From Capsicum annuum (lineage: Eukaryota; Streptophyta; Magnoliopsida; Solanales; Solanaceae), in contig NW_025826215.1 of the NCBI RefSeq assembly GCF_002878395.1, positions 189,662-253,661 of the forward strand: a DNA stretch of 64,000 nucleotides, written 5' to 3'. Below the pieces are notes generated by a model that searched no databases, was not told the DNA's origin, and saw only the letters and a list, made by a program, of their open reading frames with translations. This document shows positions 11,572-24,559 of this stretch, one piece after another (the first letter of the stretch is position 1; the number at the start of each line of letters is the position of its first letter). A program made the translations under genes and the position numbers.

Positions 11572-13990
11572 TGTAACACCCTGAAATCTCATCTTGAAAT
11601 GTCATACGGTGCTTAAGGCTACAAGCATCCCTAAGCTAACCCTTTGAGCCTGCTATTACTTCTAACACTTTTGGATAATTAAACTAAGCAATAAATACAT
11701 ATTGCCAAATCTAGATTGAGATAACTGAAAAACATAGTATGAATGTAAATACTGAAAACAACCTGCAAAACTTTAACCACTAGTCTGACAAAGCCTCTAC
11801 TACTCAAGAAATAGAGAGCCATTGGAATAGATCCCCAACTGACTTGAACTAAAATCTACAAAAGCAACTGACATCATAACTAAAAGTCTGAAAAATAGGC
11901 CCTCAAACCATGAGGACTCACCACTGTGGGAATGTAGACAAGGCACTCGGAGATCCCTAGCACTGCTGAGACTGAGTACCTAAACCTATATTATGAGACA
12001 ATATAGCACATAGATGCATATGTGGATCGGTACTTTGAGGATGTACTGAGTGTATGGGGGTGTATGCATTAAGTAAACAATATCAATAATCTTGGTAAGA
12101 ACATGCATGCAATTATGAATGACTCACATAGCTTGAATAAGTTTGAAATATAAAGCTCATAAATTATGAATAGTGAAATATGAGATATAAACTCTGTGAG
12201 TCATCACACTTAACTCTAAAATCTGTATTCTCCTCTTATTCATAAATCTTGAAAGCAAAAGGAAATCTTAAACCATAACTTTCAAACTTATACTTTTGAA
12301 TTAAAGAGAAAAAAGGAACCTTTTTTGAAACTTTAGAAACTTAAAGACTTATGATTATAGAACTTTGGGACTTAGGGAACTTTAGGACTCTTTGGAAACT
12401 TGGGAGTTTCTTCTAACTCACATTAACCATGTGATCTAACATGGAGTCCAATGTTTTTCCCACGTTGGGGGGAAGCTGTTCTACCCTTGCCATAAGAATA
12501 GAACCTTAACTTTAGTGATCACTATCTCAGCCTCTAGCCCATAAATCTCAATCCTATGATGGCACGTAGTTTTGGGGTATGAGACCTTGGAATCATACCC
12601 AAATCGCTGCTAAATACTACACCCATACTTAGGCTCAAAAATTTTAGGAAATCCACCTTAAAATAACTCAAGGGTCCATAATGAAGACCAAATTATGCTT
12701 CTCTTAGCTTTAAATCATAAGTAGTGTGGATTCCTATCTTAGCTTTTGAAAGTTCTTATCAAAACTTGTCAACAAAAATTGAGATCATAATCTCCTTCTA
12801 AACTCATCACTTGTACTTAGAATTTAAAATATAAAGATTTAATGCATCAAAACCATATTTAAATTTCATGCTCAACCATCATCTTAAAAGGCTTACAATC
12901 ATCGCTATCAAGATATTAGAAAAGTAACTCATAGTATGAATCTCATGATTTCAACATCTCAAAATTCATGCTTGATAACAAAACATTCATAATCATCTTA
13001 AAATCTGGAAAATTCGGAAATAGGTATGGAAATATAAACAAAATCATGTAATTCAACGTTTAATCCATGGGAAATCTCAAAATCTTGCAAACAATAATAA
13101 TGGGTATAAACCGTAACTTCAATTTCATGAAAAATCTCATAATTTGCATAAAATTGTATTTAAAACAAGCCTTTGGGCACAAAGGTGAAAGAGTTACCCT
13201 TGTAAAAACCCCACATACCTTAGATTATGAATTAAGATGAACAAGCTTGCTTAAGACTCTTTTTGGTACTCTTGAGTAAGGGTTCTTGAAGACTTTGACT
13301 CGAGAACCTTGAATCTTAACCCAATTTGTAAGGACTATGGTGAAATCTTAGAGAAGGAATTAGGTCTTTCTCTTGAGGGTTAATCTTGATAGAAAATCCT
13401 AGTTTTTGATGATTTGGATGAATCTGAAGTTCTATGCTTCGTTTTGATACATCTAGGTGTTAAAAAAATAGAAAAAGACCAAAAAGTCCTTTTTAAAATG
13501 GCTTTAAATCACTGAATGGCAGTGTACGATGGCTTAGGTGATGATCCATCGTTGGCTCGATGGTTCATCGGTCCATCCCATCGTACTTGGCTAGAATGTG
13601 GTCTCACTACCCCTATTGCAACGGTTTAGGCGACAGTCCGTTGCTAGTTCGATGGTCTGTCGGCTCTTTCCGTCGTGCTTGCCCAGAAGCTGGCTTCACT
13701 GCCTCTGGTGTGATGGTTTGGGCGACTGTCCATCGCTAGCTTGACGGTTCATCGTTCCTTTCCGTTGTGCTTGGGCGGTTCAGGCTACTTTCTGTAATTT
13801 GGCCATAACTTTCTACCCCAACATCAGATTTTGGCAAAATGGGTATTGTTGGAAAGATAATTCAATTTCCCACATGATAAAAAGTCAAAATTACGAAAAA
13901 TTTATATGATTTAAACAATATTCACTTAGGAAGTCAACCCTTAATCTTCTAGATATGAAATTAGGTTTATAGAAAGTTCGGAGTATTACA
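11572..13990 (-). repeat. C 3' LTR
   Basis: A 2,419-bp LTR matching 18957-21379. In sense (minus) orientation it starts at 13990. It contains three ~85-bp GC-rich imperfect repeats with GATGG/CCATC inverted arms (13510-13760), and the block shared with other families at 13801-13866. An antisense purine-rich stretch just outside at 13991-14001 is the polypurine tract. Confidence 0.92.
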
Positions 13991-14229
13991 ATATCTCTCC
14001 CTTGTGAACATTCATCCTCAAATGTTGCTAATGAAACTGAGACGCTGAACACTGAAGCTATAACTGGTGTGTTCTACTAGAAGAATGATTAAACTAACTT
14101 GCGAATGCATGAACAATCGTATGAATGACTATATGAAGCTTGAAATATGGAATGAAAAGAGATGAGCTGAGGCAACTTGTTACCTGAAACTGAATCTGAA
14201 TCTTTTGTGAAGAGATGAGGGTACTTGGT

Positions 14230-14790
14230 TCACATGTCTGCTTCGGCTTCCCAAGTAGCGCCCTCAATGGACTGGTTTAGCCAAAGAACTTTGACAAAAG
14301 GAACCTTTTTGTTCCTTAGTCTACGTATCTGATGGTATAGAATCTCGACTAGAATCTCTTTGTAAGAAAGACTAGTTTGAATATCTGAGCTCTCCGAAAG
14401 GTCTACAACAAAGGAATCACCAATGCTCTTCTTAAGCATGGAGATGTAAAAGATGGGATGAACAACTGACAAATTTACGGGCAACTCAACTTCATAAGCT
14501 ACTTTCCCAACACCACTCAGAACTCTATAAGGGCCAATATAACGGGGACAAAGCTTTCCCTTTTTGCCAAACCTATTCACCCCCTTCATGGGTGAAATCT
14601 TTAAGTACACCCAATCACCTACCTCAAACTCAAAATCTCTTCTCCTCATATCTGCATATGACTTCTGACAACTTTGGGTTGTCTTCAACCTTTCTCTAAT
14701 TAACTTAACTTTTTCCCTAGCCTCAAACACAACATCAGGTCCAATCAAAGCAACTTCACCCACTTCAAACATCCTATGGGTGACGTACAT
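14230..14790 (-). pseudogene. C integrase C-terminus and chromodomain-like tail
   Basis: 186 residues. Residues 1-110 correspond to the integrase C-terminal region (GDWVYLKISPMKGV, then LCPRYIGPYRVL and KVAYEVELP). HPIFYISMLKK follows, and then a chromodomain-like segment from about residue 149 (VEILYHQIRRL, VKVLW, GATWEAEADM). Such tails are thought to direct integration into heterochromatin. A TGA at 14230-14232 cuts it where D reads a tryptophan before TKYPHLF, so the last ~15 conserved residues are lost. The start methionine is internal; the real frame continues upstream, broken by stops. Confidence 0.85.
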
Positions 14791-15480
14791 CTCCTACCAT
14801 AAAGATCCTTAAACGGGGCCATATGGATGCAAGAATGATAACTATTGTTATACTCAAATTCGATCAATGGAAAATGCTCATCCCAACTACCTTTGAAATC
14901 GAGAGCACACACCCTCAACATATCCTCTAGGATATGGATGGTCCTCTCAGCTTGACCATCTGTCTATAGATGAAAAGCAAAACTAAGGTGAACTTGGGTA
15001 CCAATACCCTTCTGAAAAGCTCTCCAAAACTAAGAAGTAAACTGAGTACCCCTATCTAAGATGATAGACAAGGGAACTCCATGTAATCTGACTAACTCCC
15101 AGATATATAATCTAGCATAATCCTCAGTTGTATAAGATGTATGCACTGGCAGGAAATGTTCTGACTTAGTCAGTCTATCTACAAAAACCCAAATTAAATC
15201 ATGATGATGATGCGAAAGAGGTAAACCAATCACAAAATCCATATTCACCTCTTCCCACTTCCAAGTGGGGATTCTAAAATCCTACATTGCACCACCAAGC
15301 CTTTGGTGCTCTACCTTAACCTGTTGGCAAGTTGGACACTTCACCATAAACTTTACTATATCCTTCTTTAAACCATTCAACCAATAGATTTCCCGCAAGT
15401 CACAGTACATCTTGGTAGCACTAGGATGAATAAAATATCGGGCACCATACGCCTCATCCATAATTCTCTACCTCAAATCA
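14791..15480 (-). pseudogene. C integrase catalytic core
   Basis: The zinc-finger end CPTCQQVKVEHQ lies near 15330. The open stretch 15030-15248 carries VNMDFVIGLPLS (first catalytic aspartate), FVDRLTKSEHFLPVHTSY and ILDRGTQFTS (second aspartate). After an in-frame stop, TDGQAERTIH near 14950 retains the glutamate. All three D,D-35-E residues therefore survive, but in interrupted frames. Confidence 0.85.
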
Positions 15481-15506
15481 TCAACACTAGGAACACACAA
15501 TCGATC

Positions 15507-15875
15507 CTAACATCTCAACACACCATCTCCCTTTTGGGAGAAAACCTCCACCTTTTGGTCCTTAACTGACTCCTTCAATCTGACCAAACTAGCATCCAGG
15601 TCTTGCTTCTCTTTCACTTTTGAAACTAAAGAGGATTCGAAACTGCTCTGAACCCAAACATTACCTTTAGCTGAGTCAAGCAACCTAACACCCAGTTTAG
15701 CCAAGCGATGCACTTCATGAGCTAACTCTTTCTTATCTTTTTTCACATGAGCAACACTGCCCATAGACAATCTGCTAAGGAAATCTGCCACTACATTGTC
15801 CTTACCCGGATGATATAGCATACTCATGTCATAATCTTTTAGCAACTCTAACCATCTCCTCTGACAAAGATTCAA
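15507..15875 (-). pseudogene. C RNase H end and integrase linker
   Basis: 122 residues opening NLCQRRWLELLKDYDMSM, then LYHPGKDNVVADFLSRLS, the conserved end of RNase H in gypsy elements. The charged linker (VKDQKVEVFSQKGDGVLRC near the C-terminus) leads to integrase. It is continuous here, one of the better preserved parts of C. Confidence 0.85.
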
Positions 15876-16210
15876 CTCCTCTGAGAAAACACATACTGCA
15901 GGCTTTGGTAGTCTGTTAACACATCCACATGAACACCATAAAGATAGTGTCTCTAGATTTTCAAGGCAAAGACCCTAGCAACTAATTCAAGATCATGGGT
16001 TGGGTAATTCTTTTCATGCGGTTTTAACTATCTAGAGGCGTAGGCATAGCCTTACCTCTCTGCATCAACACATAACCCAATCCAACTCTAGAGGCATCAT
16101 AATACAGCACAAAACCATCTGCACCATCAGGCAATGTCTACATAGGGGATGAAGTGAGTAGAGTCTTCAACTCCTGAAAACTCTTCTGACAGGAATCTAA
16201 CCAAAGAAAC
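15876..16210 (-). pseudogene. C RNase H core
   Basis: Minus-strand translation recovers RNase H motifs for a hybrid-degrading domain (GLGYVLMQRG near 16070, NYPTHDLELVARVFALKI near 15990) in frames broken by a deletion and stops. It joins the RT thumb at 16211 and the RNase H tail at 15875. Confidence 0.65.
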
Positions 16211-17414
16211 TTAACTTTCTTTTTGGGTCAGTCTAGACATAGGTGATGCAATAGATGAGAAACCTTCAACAAAACGGCGATAGTAGCCAGCTAGACCCAA
16301 GAAACTTCTAATGTCTGATAGAGAGATAGGTATAGGCCAATTTCTTATGGCTTCTATCTTTTGGGGATCAACTCTAATGCCTTCGGCTGAAATAATATGA
16401 CCCAGAAAGGCTACTGACCTTAGCAAAAATTCACACTTTCTGAATTTGGTAAAAACTGATTATCTCTAAGAGTTTGTAAGACAATACTAAGATGATCTGC
16501 ATGGTCATTCTCAGTACGGGAGTACACAAGGATATCATCTATGAACAGTATGACAAACATATCAAGATACTATCTGAACACTCGATTTATGAGGTCCATG
16601 AAAGCTGTTGGAGCATTAGTTAGCCCAAAAGACATGACTAGAAACTCAAAGTGACCATATCGGGTTCGGAAGGCTGTCTTTGGGATATCACACTCCCTTA
16701 CTTTAAGCTAGTGATAGCTGGGTCTATCTTTGAGAAATAACTTGCACCTTGCAATTGATCAAACAGGTCATCAATTCTCGGAAGAGAGTACTTGTTCTTA
16801 ACTATGACCTTATTAAGTTGACGATAGTAAATGTACATACGCAAAGAACCATATTTCTTTCGCACAAACAAGACAGGTTCACCCCAAGGAGAAACACTGG
16901 GCCTTATGAAACCTTTATCTAAAAGATATTTGAGCTGCTCTTTCAACTCCTTAAGTTCTGTGAGTGCCATACGGTATAGAGGAATGGAAATAGGTTGTCT
17001 ATCGGGAAGAAGGTCAATCCCAAATTCTATCTCCCTATCGGGAGGTACCCCTGGGAGATCTTCTAGAAAGACATCAGGAAACTCATTAACTATACTGGCT
17101 GACTGAATGGTTGGAGTCTTAGACTTAGTGTTTTTAATTCGAAATAGATGATAGATACAACCTTTGTATATTAGCTTCCTGGCTTTGAGATAGGATATAA
17201 AATAACTCTTAGGAGATACTGAACTTCCGGACCACTCAAAAACTGGCTCATTTGGGAATTGAAACTTAACCACACAGGTACAATAGTATATAGATGCATA
17301 ACAGGAATGAAGCCAATCCATACCCAGAATAAGATCAAAATAGACCATATTTAACTCTATTAAATCAGTGAATATGACCTTATAAAGAGCAGTAATAGGA
17401 CACTTCTTATACAT
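16211..17414 (-). pseudogene. C protease tail and reverse transcriptase
   Basis: The 238-residue frame 16698-17414 includes the protease end ([13 protein letters not shown]), the connector ([21 protein letters not shown]) and RT fingers ([40 protein letters not shown]). It ends just after YFSKID because of a frameshift or small deletion. The catalytic loop FIDD survives at 16534-16545, in another frame. The thumb region 16211-16426 contains [19 protein letters not shown] and [17 protein letters not shown]. At one position an aspartate of the C-I-D-Y motif is tyrosine (YIYYRQL). Confidence 0.88.
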
Positions 17415-17640
17415 TTGCTTAGCACCGACTGACTCTCCTACTAGGTGAAAACCAGGATAGGCTGAGGGATCTTTTTGGGACTTATTACAAAATTCACAGC
17501 AACTAATGGGGTCATATAAGAGAAACTTGACCCAGGGTCCAACAACACATAAACATCAAAGTGAAAAAACATGAAGCATACCAGTCACAACATCTGGTGA
17601 ATCATCTTACTCCTGGTGGGATGGCAAAGTGTAGAATCAG
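17415..17640 (-). pseudogene. C aspartic protease active-site region
   Basis: In a frame shifted from the downstream pol frame, the minus strand gives [19 protein letters not shown] with the catalytic D-P-G-S at 17528-17539. The motif is intact. A frameshift between here and 17414 separates it from RT. Confidence 0.8.
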
Positions 17641-18746
17641 TTTTGGCACTGATCGCCACCAGTACTGGATGAAATGCCCTGAGAAGGAGTTGGACGGGCT
17701 ATAGGAGCTAGTGCACTGGTAGCCTAAGTCTGGAGATAAATATCTTTGTTCCCCTGCCTAGCATGCGGGCAATCTCTAAGTCTATGGCCTAACTTTCCAT
17801 AAGCAAAACAACCTCTCTGCTCTGCCAAACACTCATCAGGATGAGTCCTGCCACACTTAGCAAAAGAAGGATAACTGGGCCTATTACTCACGCTGTTCTG
17901 AGACTAGGATATAGAAGACTTATTCCCTTGCTCCTGCTTGTTTCTGGGTATGGGAGCACTAGTAGATAAAGGCACTGGCATAGACGAATGATTTTGAAAC
18001 TGCAAACGATTCCCTCTATGGGATCTAATCTGGCTATGCTCAAACTTCTCTGATCTAGCCCTCTTATTTCCCCTTACTCTATCTCTTTCCCTTATCTTAT
18101 CTGCCTCAATTTGGTAAGCATGCATCATCAGTCTGGACAGATCCATATCCTTATTGAGGATAGCAGTCCTACACTCTTTCAGCACAACCAGACACACCGG
18201 TTACAAACTTACTCATACTAGATCAGGTGTCAGCTACCAAGTCAGGAGCATACTTAGCTAACTGGTTGAACTTGAGTCAATACTCTTTTACAGTTATAGA
18301 GCCTTGCCTCACTTTCATAAACTCTCTATCTTTACTTTCCTTATCTCAAGTAGGAAGAATTTATCCAATAATGCATTATGGAACACTTGCCAAGACATGG
18401 GAGCAGCATTCTCCCCTCTACACTTCCTCCACATCACAACCTAATCATACGCAATATCTTTCAGCCGGTAAGATTCTAACTCTACACTCTCTTCTTTAGA
18501 AACATGCATAATCTGGGTGATCTTCACCTCATCAAGAAAGAGCTGCGGGTCCTTATTTGCTAAATCCCCATCTTGCTGAGGTGGGGCTATATCCTGACGG
18601 TTACCCTGTATATTTGCTGTCATAGCTTAGGCTAGAGCCTGGAAAGTTGCCCAAAACTCTGCATGTGACACATTCTCATTTAAGGGGTCTACAGCCTTAG
18701 GTGGCTGATTATCATTTCTATGGGCATTAGCTCTGTGAGGAGGCAT
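17641..18746 (-). pseudogene. C gag
   Basis: The ATG at 18746-18744 opens MPPHRANAHRNDNQPP, the usual start of this Gag type; a stop follows about 40 codons later. Later pieces at 18441-18623 (PQLFLDEV) and 17904-18197 (a basic tail, KIRERDRVRGNKRARSE) belong to the same protein. The zinc knuckle at 17769-17810 reads CFAYGKLGHRLRDC: one of four ligands (second Cys to Tyr) is lost. Frames are interrupted by several stops between 18200 and 18440. Confidence 0.85.
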
Positions 18747-18939
18747 TTTTTGTCATAAAAGATCATGGGTTAACAACAGATAGAGACAACTATAGGCACG
18801 ATAGATTCTAAAATAAAGAGATGACTTTTTCCTAAATCATCCCATGGCCTCACACTCGTAGATATGACAGGCTACACACCAAGGATCAAGACTCTATATA
18901 ACGTGGCTTGTCAGACTCCCTAGAAATCCTTAAACCTTA

Positions 18940-18952
18940 GGCTCTGATACCA
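18940..18952 (-). other. C primer-binding site
   Basis: GGCTCTGATACCA is the exact complement-strand form of the tRNA-Met(i) site TGGTATCAGAGCC. It lies four bases inside the right LTR, fixing the element as minus-strand. Confidence 0.92.
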
Positions 18953-18956
18953 AGTT

Positions 18957-21379
18957 TGTAAAACTCCAAAATCTCATCCTGAGATATCACACGGTGCTTA
19001 AGGCTACAAGTAGCCCTAAGCTAACCCTCTGAGCCTTCTATTACTTCTAACACTTACTTTAGAATGATTAAACCAAGCAATAAATACATATTGCCAAATC
19101 TAAATTGAGATAACAGAAAAACATAGTATGAATGTCAATACTGAAAACAACCTGGAAAACTTCAACCACCAGTCTGACAAAGCCTCTATTACTCAAGAAC
19201 TAGAGAGCCATTGGGACAGATCCCCAACAGCCTCGAATTGAAATCTACAAAATCAACTAACATCATAACTTAAAGTCTAAAAACTAGGCCCTTGAACCAT
19301 GAGGACTCATCACTATTGGAATGTAGACAAGTTAATCGGAGATCACTGGCGCTGCTGAGACTGAGTACCTGAACCTATATTACGCGATAATGTAGCACAC
19401 AGACGTACATGTGGATCAGTACTTTGAGGATGTACTGAGTGTATGGGGGTGTATGCATTAAGTAAACAATATCAATAATCTTGGTAAAAACCATGCATGC
19501 AATTATGGATGACTCACATAGCTTGAATAATTTTGAAATATAAAGCTCATAAATCATGAATAGTGAAATATGAGATATAAACCCAGAAAGTCATTATACT
19601 TAACTCTAAAATCTGTATTCTCCTCTTATACTTAAAGCTTATAAGCAAAAGGAAATCTTAAAGCATAACTTTCAAACTTATACTTTTGAATTAAAGAGAA
19701 AAAAGAAACTTCTTTTGAAACTTGAGAAACTCAAACACTTATTATTATGGAACTTTGGGACTTAGGGAACTTTAGGACTCTTTGGAAACTTGGGAGTTTC
19801 TTCTAACCGACATAAACCATGTGAGCTGACATGGAGTCCAACATCTTGCCCACGTTAGGGAGAGCTGTTCTACCCTTGCCATCAGAATAGAACCTTAATT
19901 TTAGTTATCACTATCTCGGCCTCTGGCCCATAAATCTCAATCCTACAGTGGTACGTAGTTCTGGGGTATGATACCTTGGAATCATACCCAAATCGATGCT
20001 AAATACTACTCCCATACTTAGGCTTAGAACTTTTAGGAAATCCACCTTAAAATAACTCAAAGGTCTATAATGAAGACCAAATTATGCTTCTCTTAGCTTT
20101 AAATCATAAGTAGTGTGGATTCCTATCTTAGCTTTTGAAAGTTCATATCAAAACTTGTCAACAAAACTTGAGATCATAATCTTCTTCTAAACTCATCACT
20201 TGTTCTTAGAACTCAAAATATAAAGCTTTAATGCATAAAAACCATATTTAAACTTCTTGCTCAACCATCATCTTAAAAAACTTACAATCATCTCAATTAA
20301 GATATTAGAAAAATAACTCATAGTTTGAATCTCATGATTTCAACATCTCAAAATTCATGCTTGATAACAAAATATTCATAATCATCTTAAAATCTAGAAA
20401 ATTCAGAAATAGGCATGGAAATATAAACAAAATCATGTAATTCAACCTTTAATCCATGGGAAATCTTAAAATCTTGCAAACAATAATAATGGGTATAAAC
20501 CGTAACTTCAATTTCATGAAAACTCTCATAATTTGCATAAAATTGTATTTAAAACAAGCCTTTGGGCACAAAGGTGAAAGAGTTACCCTCGTAAAAACCC
20601 CACATACCTTAGATTATGAATTTAGATGAACAAACTTGCTTGAGACTCTTTTTGGTACTCTTGAGTAAGGGTTCTTGAAGACTTTGACTCGGGAACCTTG
20701 AATCTTAACCCAATTTATAAGGACTATGGTGAAATCTTAGAGAAGGAATTGGGTCTTGCTCTTGAGGGTTAATCTTGATAGAAAATCCTAGTTTTTTATG
20801 CTTTGGATGAATCTGAAGTTCTATGTTTCATTTTGATATATCTAGGTGTTAAAAGAATGGAAAAGACCAAAAAGTCCTTTTAAAAAATGACTTTAAATCA
20901 CTGAATGAAAGTATGCGATAGCCTGGGCAATGGTCCATCACTAGCTTGATGGTCCATCGGTCTATCCCGTCGTACTTGGCCAGAATGTGGTCTCACTGCC
21001 CCCATTGTAATTGTTTGGGTGAAGGTCCGTCGCTAGCTCAATGGTCCGTTGGCCCTTTCCATCATGCTTGGCCAGAAGTTGGTTTCACTACCTCAACTGC
21101 GATGGTTTGGGAGATGGTTCATCACAAGCATGATGGTCTGTCGGCCCTTTACATCGCGCTTGGGCGGTTCAGACTCCTTTCTGTAATTTGGCCATAACTT
21201 TCTACCCCAACATTGGATTTTCAAAAATTGGGTATTGTTGGAATGATAATTCAATTTCCCACATGATAAAAAGTCAAAATTAGAAAAGCTATATATAATT
21301 TAAATAATATACACTTAGGAAGTCAACCCTTAATCTTCTAGAAATGAAATTAGGCTTACAAAAAGTTTGGGGTATTACA
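18957..21379 (-). repeat. C 5' LTR
   Basis: A 2,423-bp partner of 11572-13990. The outer end is ATTACA at 21379 and the inner end TGTAAAAC at 18957. GC-rich repeats lie at about 20915-21165 and the cross-family block at 21190-21256. Differences from the left LTR are mostly transitions, many at CG sites. Confidence 0.92.
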
Positions 21380-21384
21380 AGTTA

Positions 21385-21507
21385 TATTGTTATTACAGTG
21401 TTATTATTATTTAGTTCTCATAGCAGGTACCAGTCATGGGTTAACTGGTGGTCCTTCGGGGTCTCTAGCACTGTGCAGCGTCTGGGATATAGAATTGGGG
21501 TGTTACA
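21385..21507 (+). repeat. A2: partial 5' LTR of D, second segment
   Basis: Resumes family-A LTR sequence at ATATTGTTATTACAGTG and ends GGTGTTACA at 21507, matching 38164-38284. AGTTA at 21380-21384 is the right target duplication of C. Confidence 0.88.
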
Positions 21508-21674
21508 AACTTGGTATCAGAGCCTAAGGTTCAATAGTCCTAGGAAGTCTGAAAGCCACATCAAGTAGAGTTTTATGCATAGATGTGTTGCGCACCACAC
21601 TTATGAACAAGAGGCTACAATATATTTCAGGAAAAATTTCCCTTCTTTTAGTATTTATGTCATGCAAGTGAGTA
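21508..21674 (+). other. D primer-binding site and leader
   Basis: TGGTATCAGAGCC at 21512-21524 is an unmutated tRNA-Met(i) site, four bases after the LTR. The leader runs to 21674, where element E interrupts it (GAGTA at 21670-21674), and resumes at 30684. Confidence 0.92.
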
Positions 21675-24559
21675 TGTAACGCCCTTAATCTTGTACTCGA
21701 AATGCTACACGGTGTTCATGACCCCAAAGGACCACAAGTTAACCCATGACTTAATTGAGCACTAAATAATACACCATAAATATGTAGAATATAAGTTGTA
21801 AGGCCATAAGGTTCAAAACTACACTAATATTGAATATAATACAATTTTTGGAATGGAGTATTAAAATACCCAAAACTGAAATAAACTGTTTGAACACATG
21901 TTGTAGTCTGAAAGCCTCTAAACTATCTGAAAACTGTGAAGTTGATGGGACATGTTCCCAAATAACTTTGAAGTACTAAAATAATAAAGTAATAAAAGAA
22001 TCATACTATCCTCGAATGATGAGGACTCACTGCTAGTCTAGCTGCTGAACGTCTGATCTACTAAGGATGCTCGGGAACTCGTGCTTCTAAACCTATGGTA
22101 TAAAATTCCATAGCACAAATACGTCACTACATTGAATATACTGGTATGCAAGTGAGGTAGGCTGAATGCAATGGTTCATATGCATGAACAATACTAATTT
22201 ACTGACTAATATGGACGTAAGAATACATACATGAATACGTAACTGTAACTGAGATCATGATAACAATGACTCATGAATTCTGAAAACATGGATTTACTAA
22301 TATCTGAATACTAATACTGGGATACTAAATGACTAAGTCTACTGAATACTGAGAGACTAGTGTTATTTTATAGATAAAGGAATGATTGTATCTGATATTT
22401 CTGATTATGAAGAACTAGTTTGATTGACTATATCTAACAGTCCTAAAATTGAATACTGATAACATGAGTGACTGTATCTGATAGTCTAGTTTCTGATAGA
22501 ACTAGCTGAGTTTTATACAGTTCTGAGTTGACTGCATTTGACAGTCTTGAATTCTGTAGAACTATCTGAGTTTTATTACTGAGACTGAATGACTGTATTT
22601 GACAATCCTAATTCTATAACTAAAATTATGGGAAATAATCATCTAACCAACGTGCCCCTAATACGCCATTACGGATGAGTTGGGGTCCAATCTGTAACCC
22701 CAATTAAAAGGGTGTCAATACTGCACTACTGGTAAGGACAATTTGTGAGTAACCCTTATATAACAGGTAACTCTAGTGAGAATGGTAGGAACCCTCATAT
22801 AATAGGTTAAGCCACCTCATCTACCCTCATATAGTAGGCTATGATGTCTCAACCTACGCTGGCTACATAGTTCTGGAATTCAAGGATTGCTTCTAAGATT
22901 CACACCCTCATATAACAGGTGAGTTCCCATCCTTGGGTTTACTCTATACTGAATCCTACTCCCAACTGAATAGACACTGAACTAATTAACTGAACTGAAC
23001 TGATTAACTGAACTGAACTTATACTAATGGTATTGTTTAGCGGAGCTAAGCTGAGTTCCGTTGACTGATGGAATGCTACCGAGATCTGAGGACTGACGAA
23101 GAGTACTAAAGTTACTGAGAGTACTGAGTACTGAGATCACTGAAATTACTAGACCATTGAGATTGCTGAGATCTCTGAGATTACTAAGATTACTGAATAA
23201 GACTGGACTGATACTGAGTTAATTGAGTTTTCCTGAGTCACATGACTGACTGAATTCTACTAATCATGGCTTGACTGAGAGTATCGTGAAAACATGACAC
23301 TGGCTCTAGGCACACAGCTAAATTTTTGGGTGCAAGTACCCCTAGGACTCAATAGAATGAAACTGATAGGACATAACACTTTTTGAACACATGACCAATA
23401 TCAACAATTCATAATACATTAATTTGGGGATTTCATGAAGCACATGGTTATCATAGTCTTGTACATAAATGGAATTGCATATAAACATGTCATACTTTCA
23501 TCAACCTAATCTTATGGGCATTCCCTTAACCATTTATAATGCACACAATATCATGAAAGTTATTCTTGGTCATAGGGTAAAGGATACATTTATCACTTGG
23601 GTCACAATTAAGCTATTGTGCATAATTTTTATTCTCTTAAGCATTTTATCAAACACCTGGGATGCATGACTTAGGGCATAGGCATGACCATCAAATTAAT
23701 ACAACAAATCTTCATATTTCAACTCAATTTCACATGTTTCAAATCACATACTAGCATAGTTTCATGAACAACACATAAAGATTCCAACTTGGGAATCATA
23801 ACCATAATCATATGAACATAATCAACGCACAGCAAAATATTCACAATACAATATTTAAAACTTGATTTTTGGGCTTTATGGATGAAAGGAATCCATGAAT
23901 AAACATTGTGCATACCTTAGTTCTTGATTCTACGAAGATTGATGGAGAGATTCTTGAATTTAAGTCTTCGATTTGAATCCCCAATTAAAAATCCTAGCTT
24001 GTTCTTGAGAGAAACTTGAGAGAAACACTATATTTTGGATGAAATATGGTTGAATCATGTGTTATTGGGTTTATATAGGGGTGATAAATTAACCCTTTTA
24101 ACCCTTGGATGCGTATTTTAGTTCTGTGAATATTTCCCAACCTGGACCCCGGCGCGACGCGGCGCTATCGCGTCGTGTCTCTGGAAAGTGACAAATGGGA
24201 AATTGCATAGTGGCGCGATGCAGAGCTATCGCATTGCCACTTTGTTTGCGACCTGGAAGTTTGACGTGATACACCTTTATCACGGAGCAACACTGCAAAT
24301 TGACAATTTCCATTTAAGCTGGCTCCGCGATACACTGATGGCTCAGGTGATATACTGCCTTACTAAAAAGGCTCTAACTCTTCATCCGGTTGTCAGATTT
24401 GGACGAATTTAGTATCGACGGAAAGTTTATTCAATTTCCCACATGATAAAAAGTGAAAATATAGAAAATACCATATGTATAAAAGTGTATTCATCTTTGA
24501 AACAAGTCTTTGACATTTTTAGGATAAATTTAAGCTAGGTAGAAATATGGAGTATTATA
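21675..24559 (-). repeat. E 3' LTR
   Basis: Starts TGTAACGCCC and ends ATTATA (canonical ATTACA). It contains U3-type repeats with GACTGTATCTGACAGTC-like units at 22425-22610. The perfect inverted repeat CGACGCG/CGCGTCG lies at 24155-24175 with a second palindrome at about 24210-24242. The cross-family block is at 24369-24438. Confidence 0.9.

Larger units (their letters stand above)
11572..21379 (-). mobile_element. C: complete-length Ty3/gypsy chromovirus, nested in A2
   Basis: This 9,808-bp element has TGTAAC...ATTACA ends and a perfect AGTTA duplication (11567-11571, 21380-21384). The LTRs are 11572-13990 and 18957-21379 and are visibly very similar, with scattered substitutions. A primer site at 18940-18952 and gag, protease, RT, RNase H, integrase and chromodomain remnants follow in minus-strand order. 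The internal region is only about 4.97 kb. Frames are broken but the catalytic motifs of protease (DPGS) and RT (FIDD) survive, so this is among the younger insertions. Confidence 0.92.

Noticed and set aside
16831..17106. 91-codon plus-strand frame
   Set aside because: Antisense shadow of the protease-RT region of element C.
20946..21197. 83-codon plus-strand frame
   Set aside because: Antisense product of the GC-rich repeats in the C 5' LTR.
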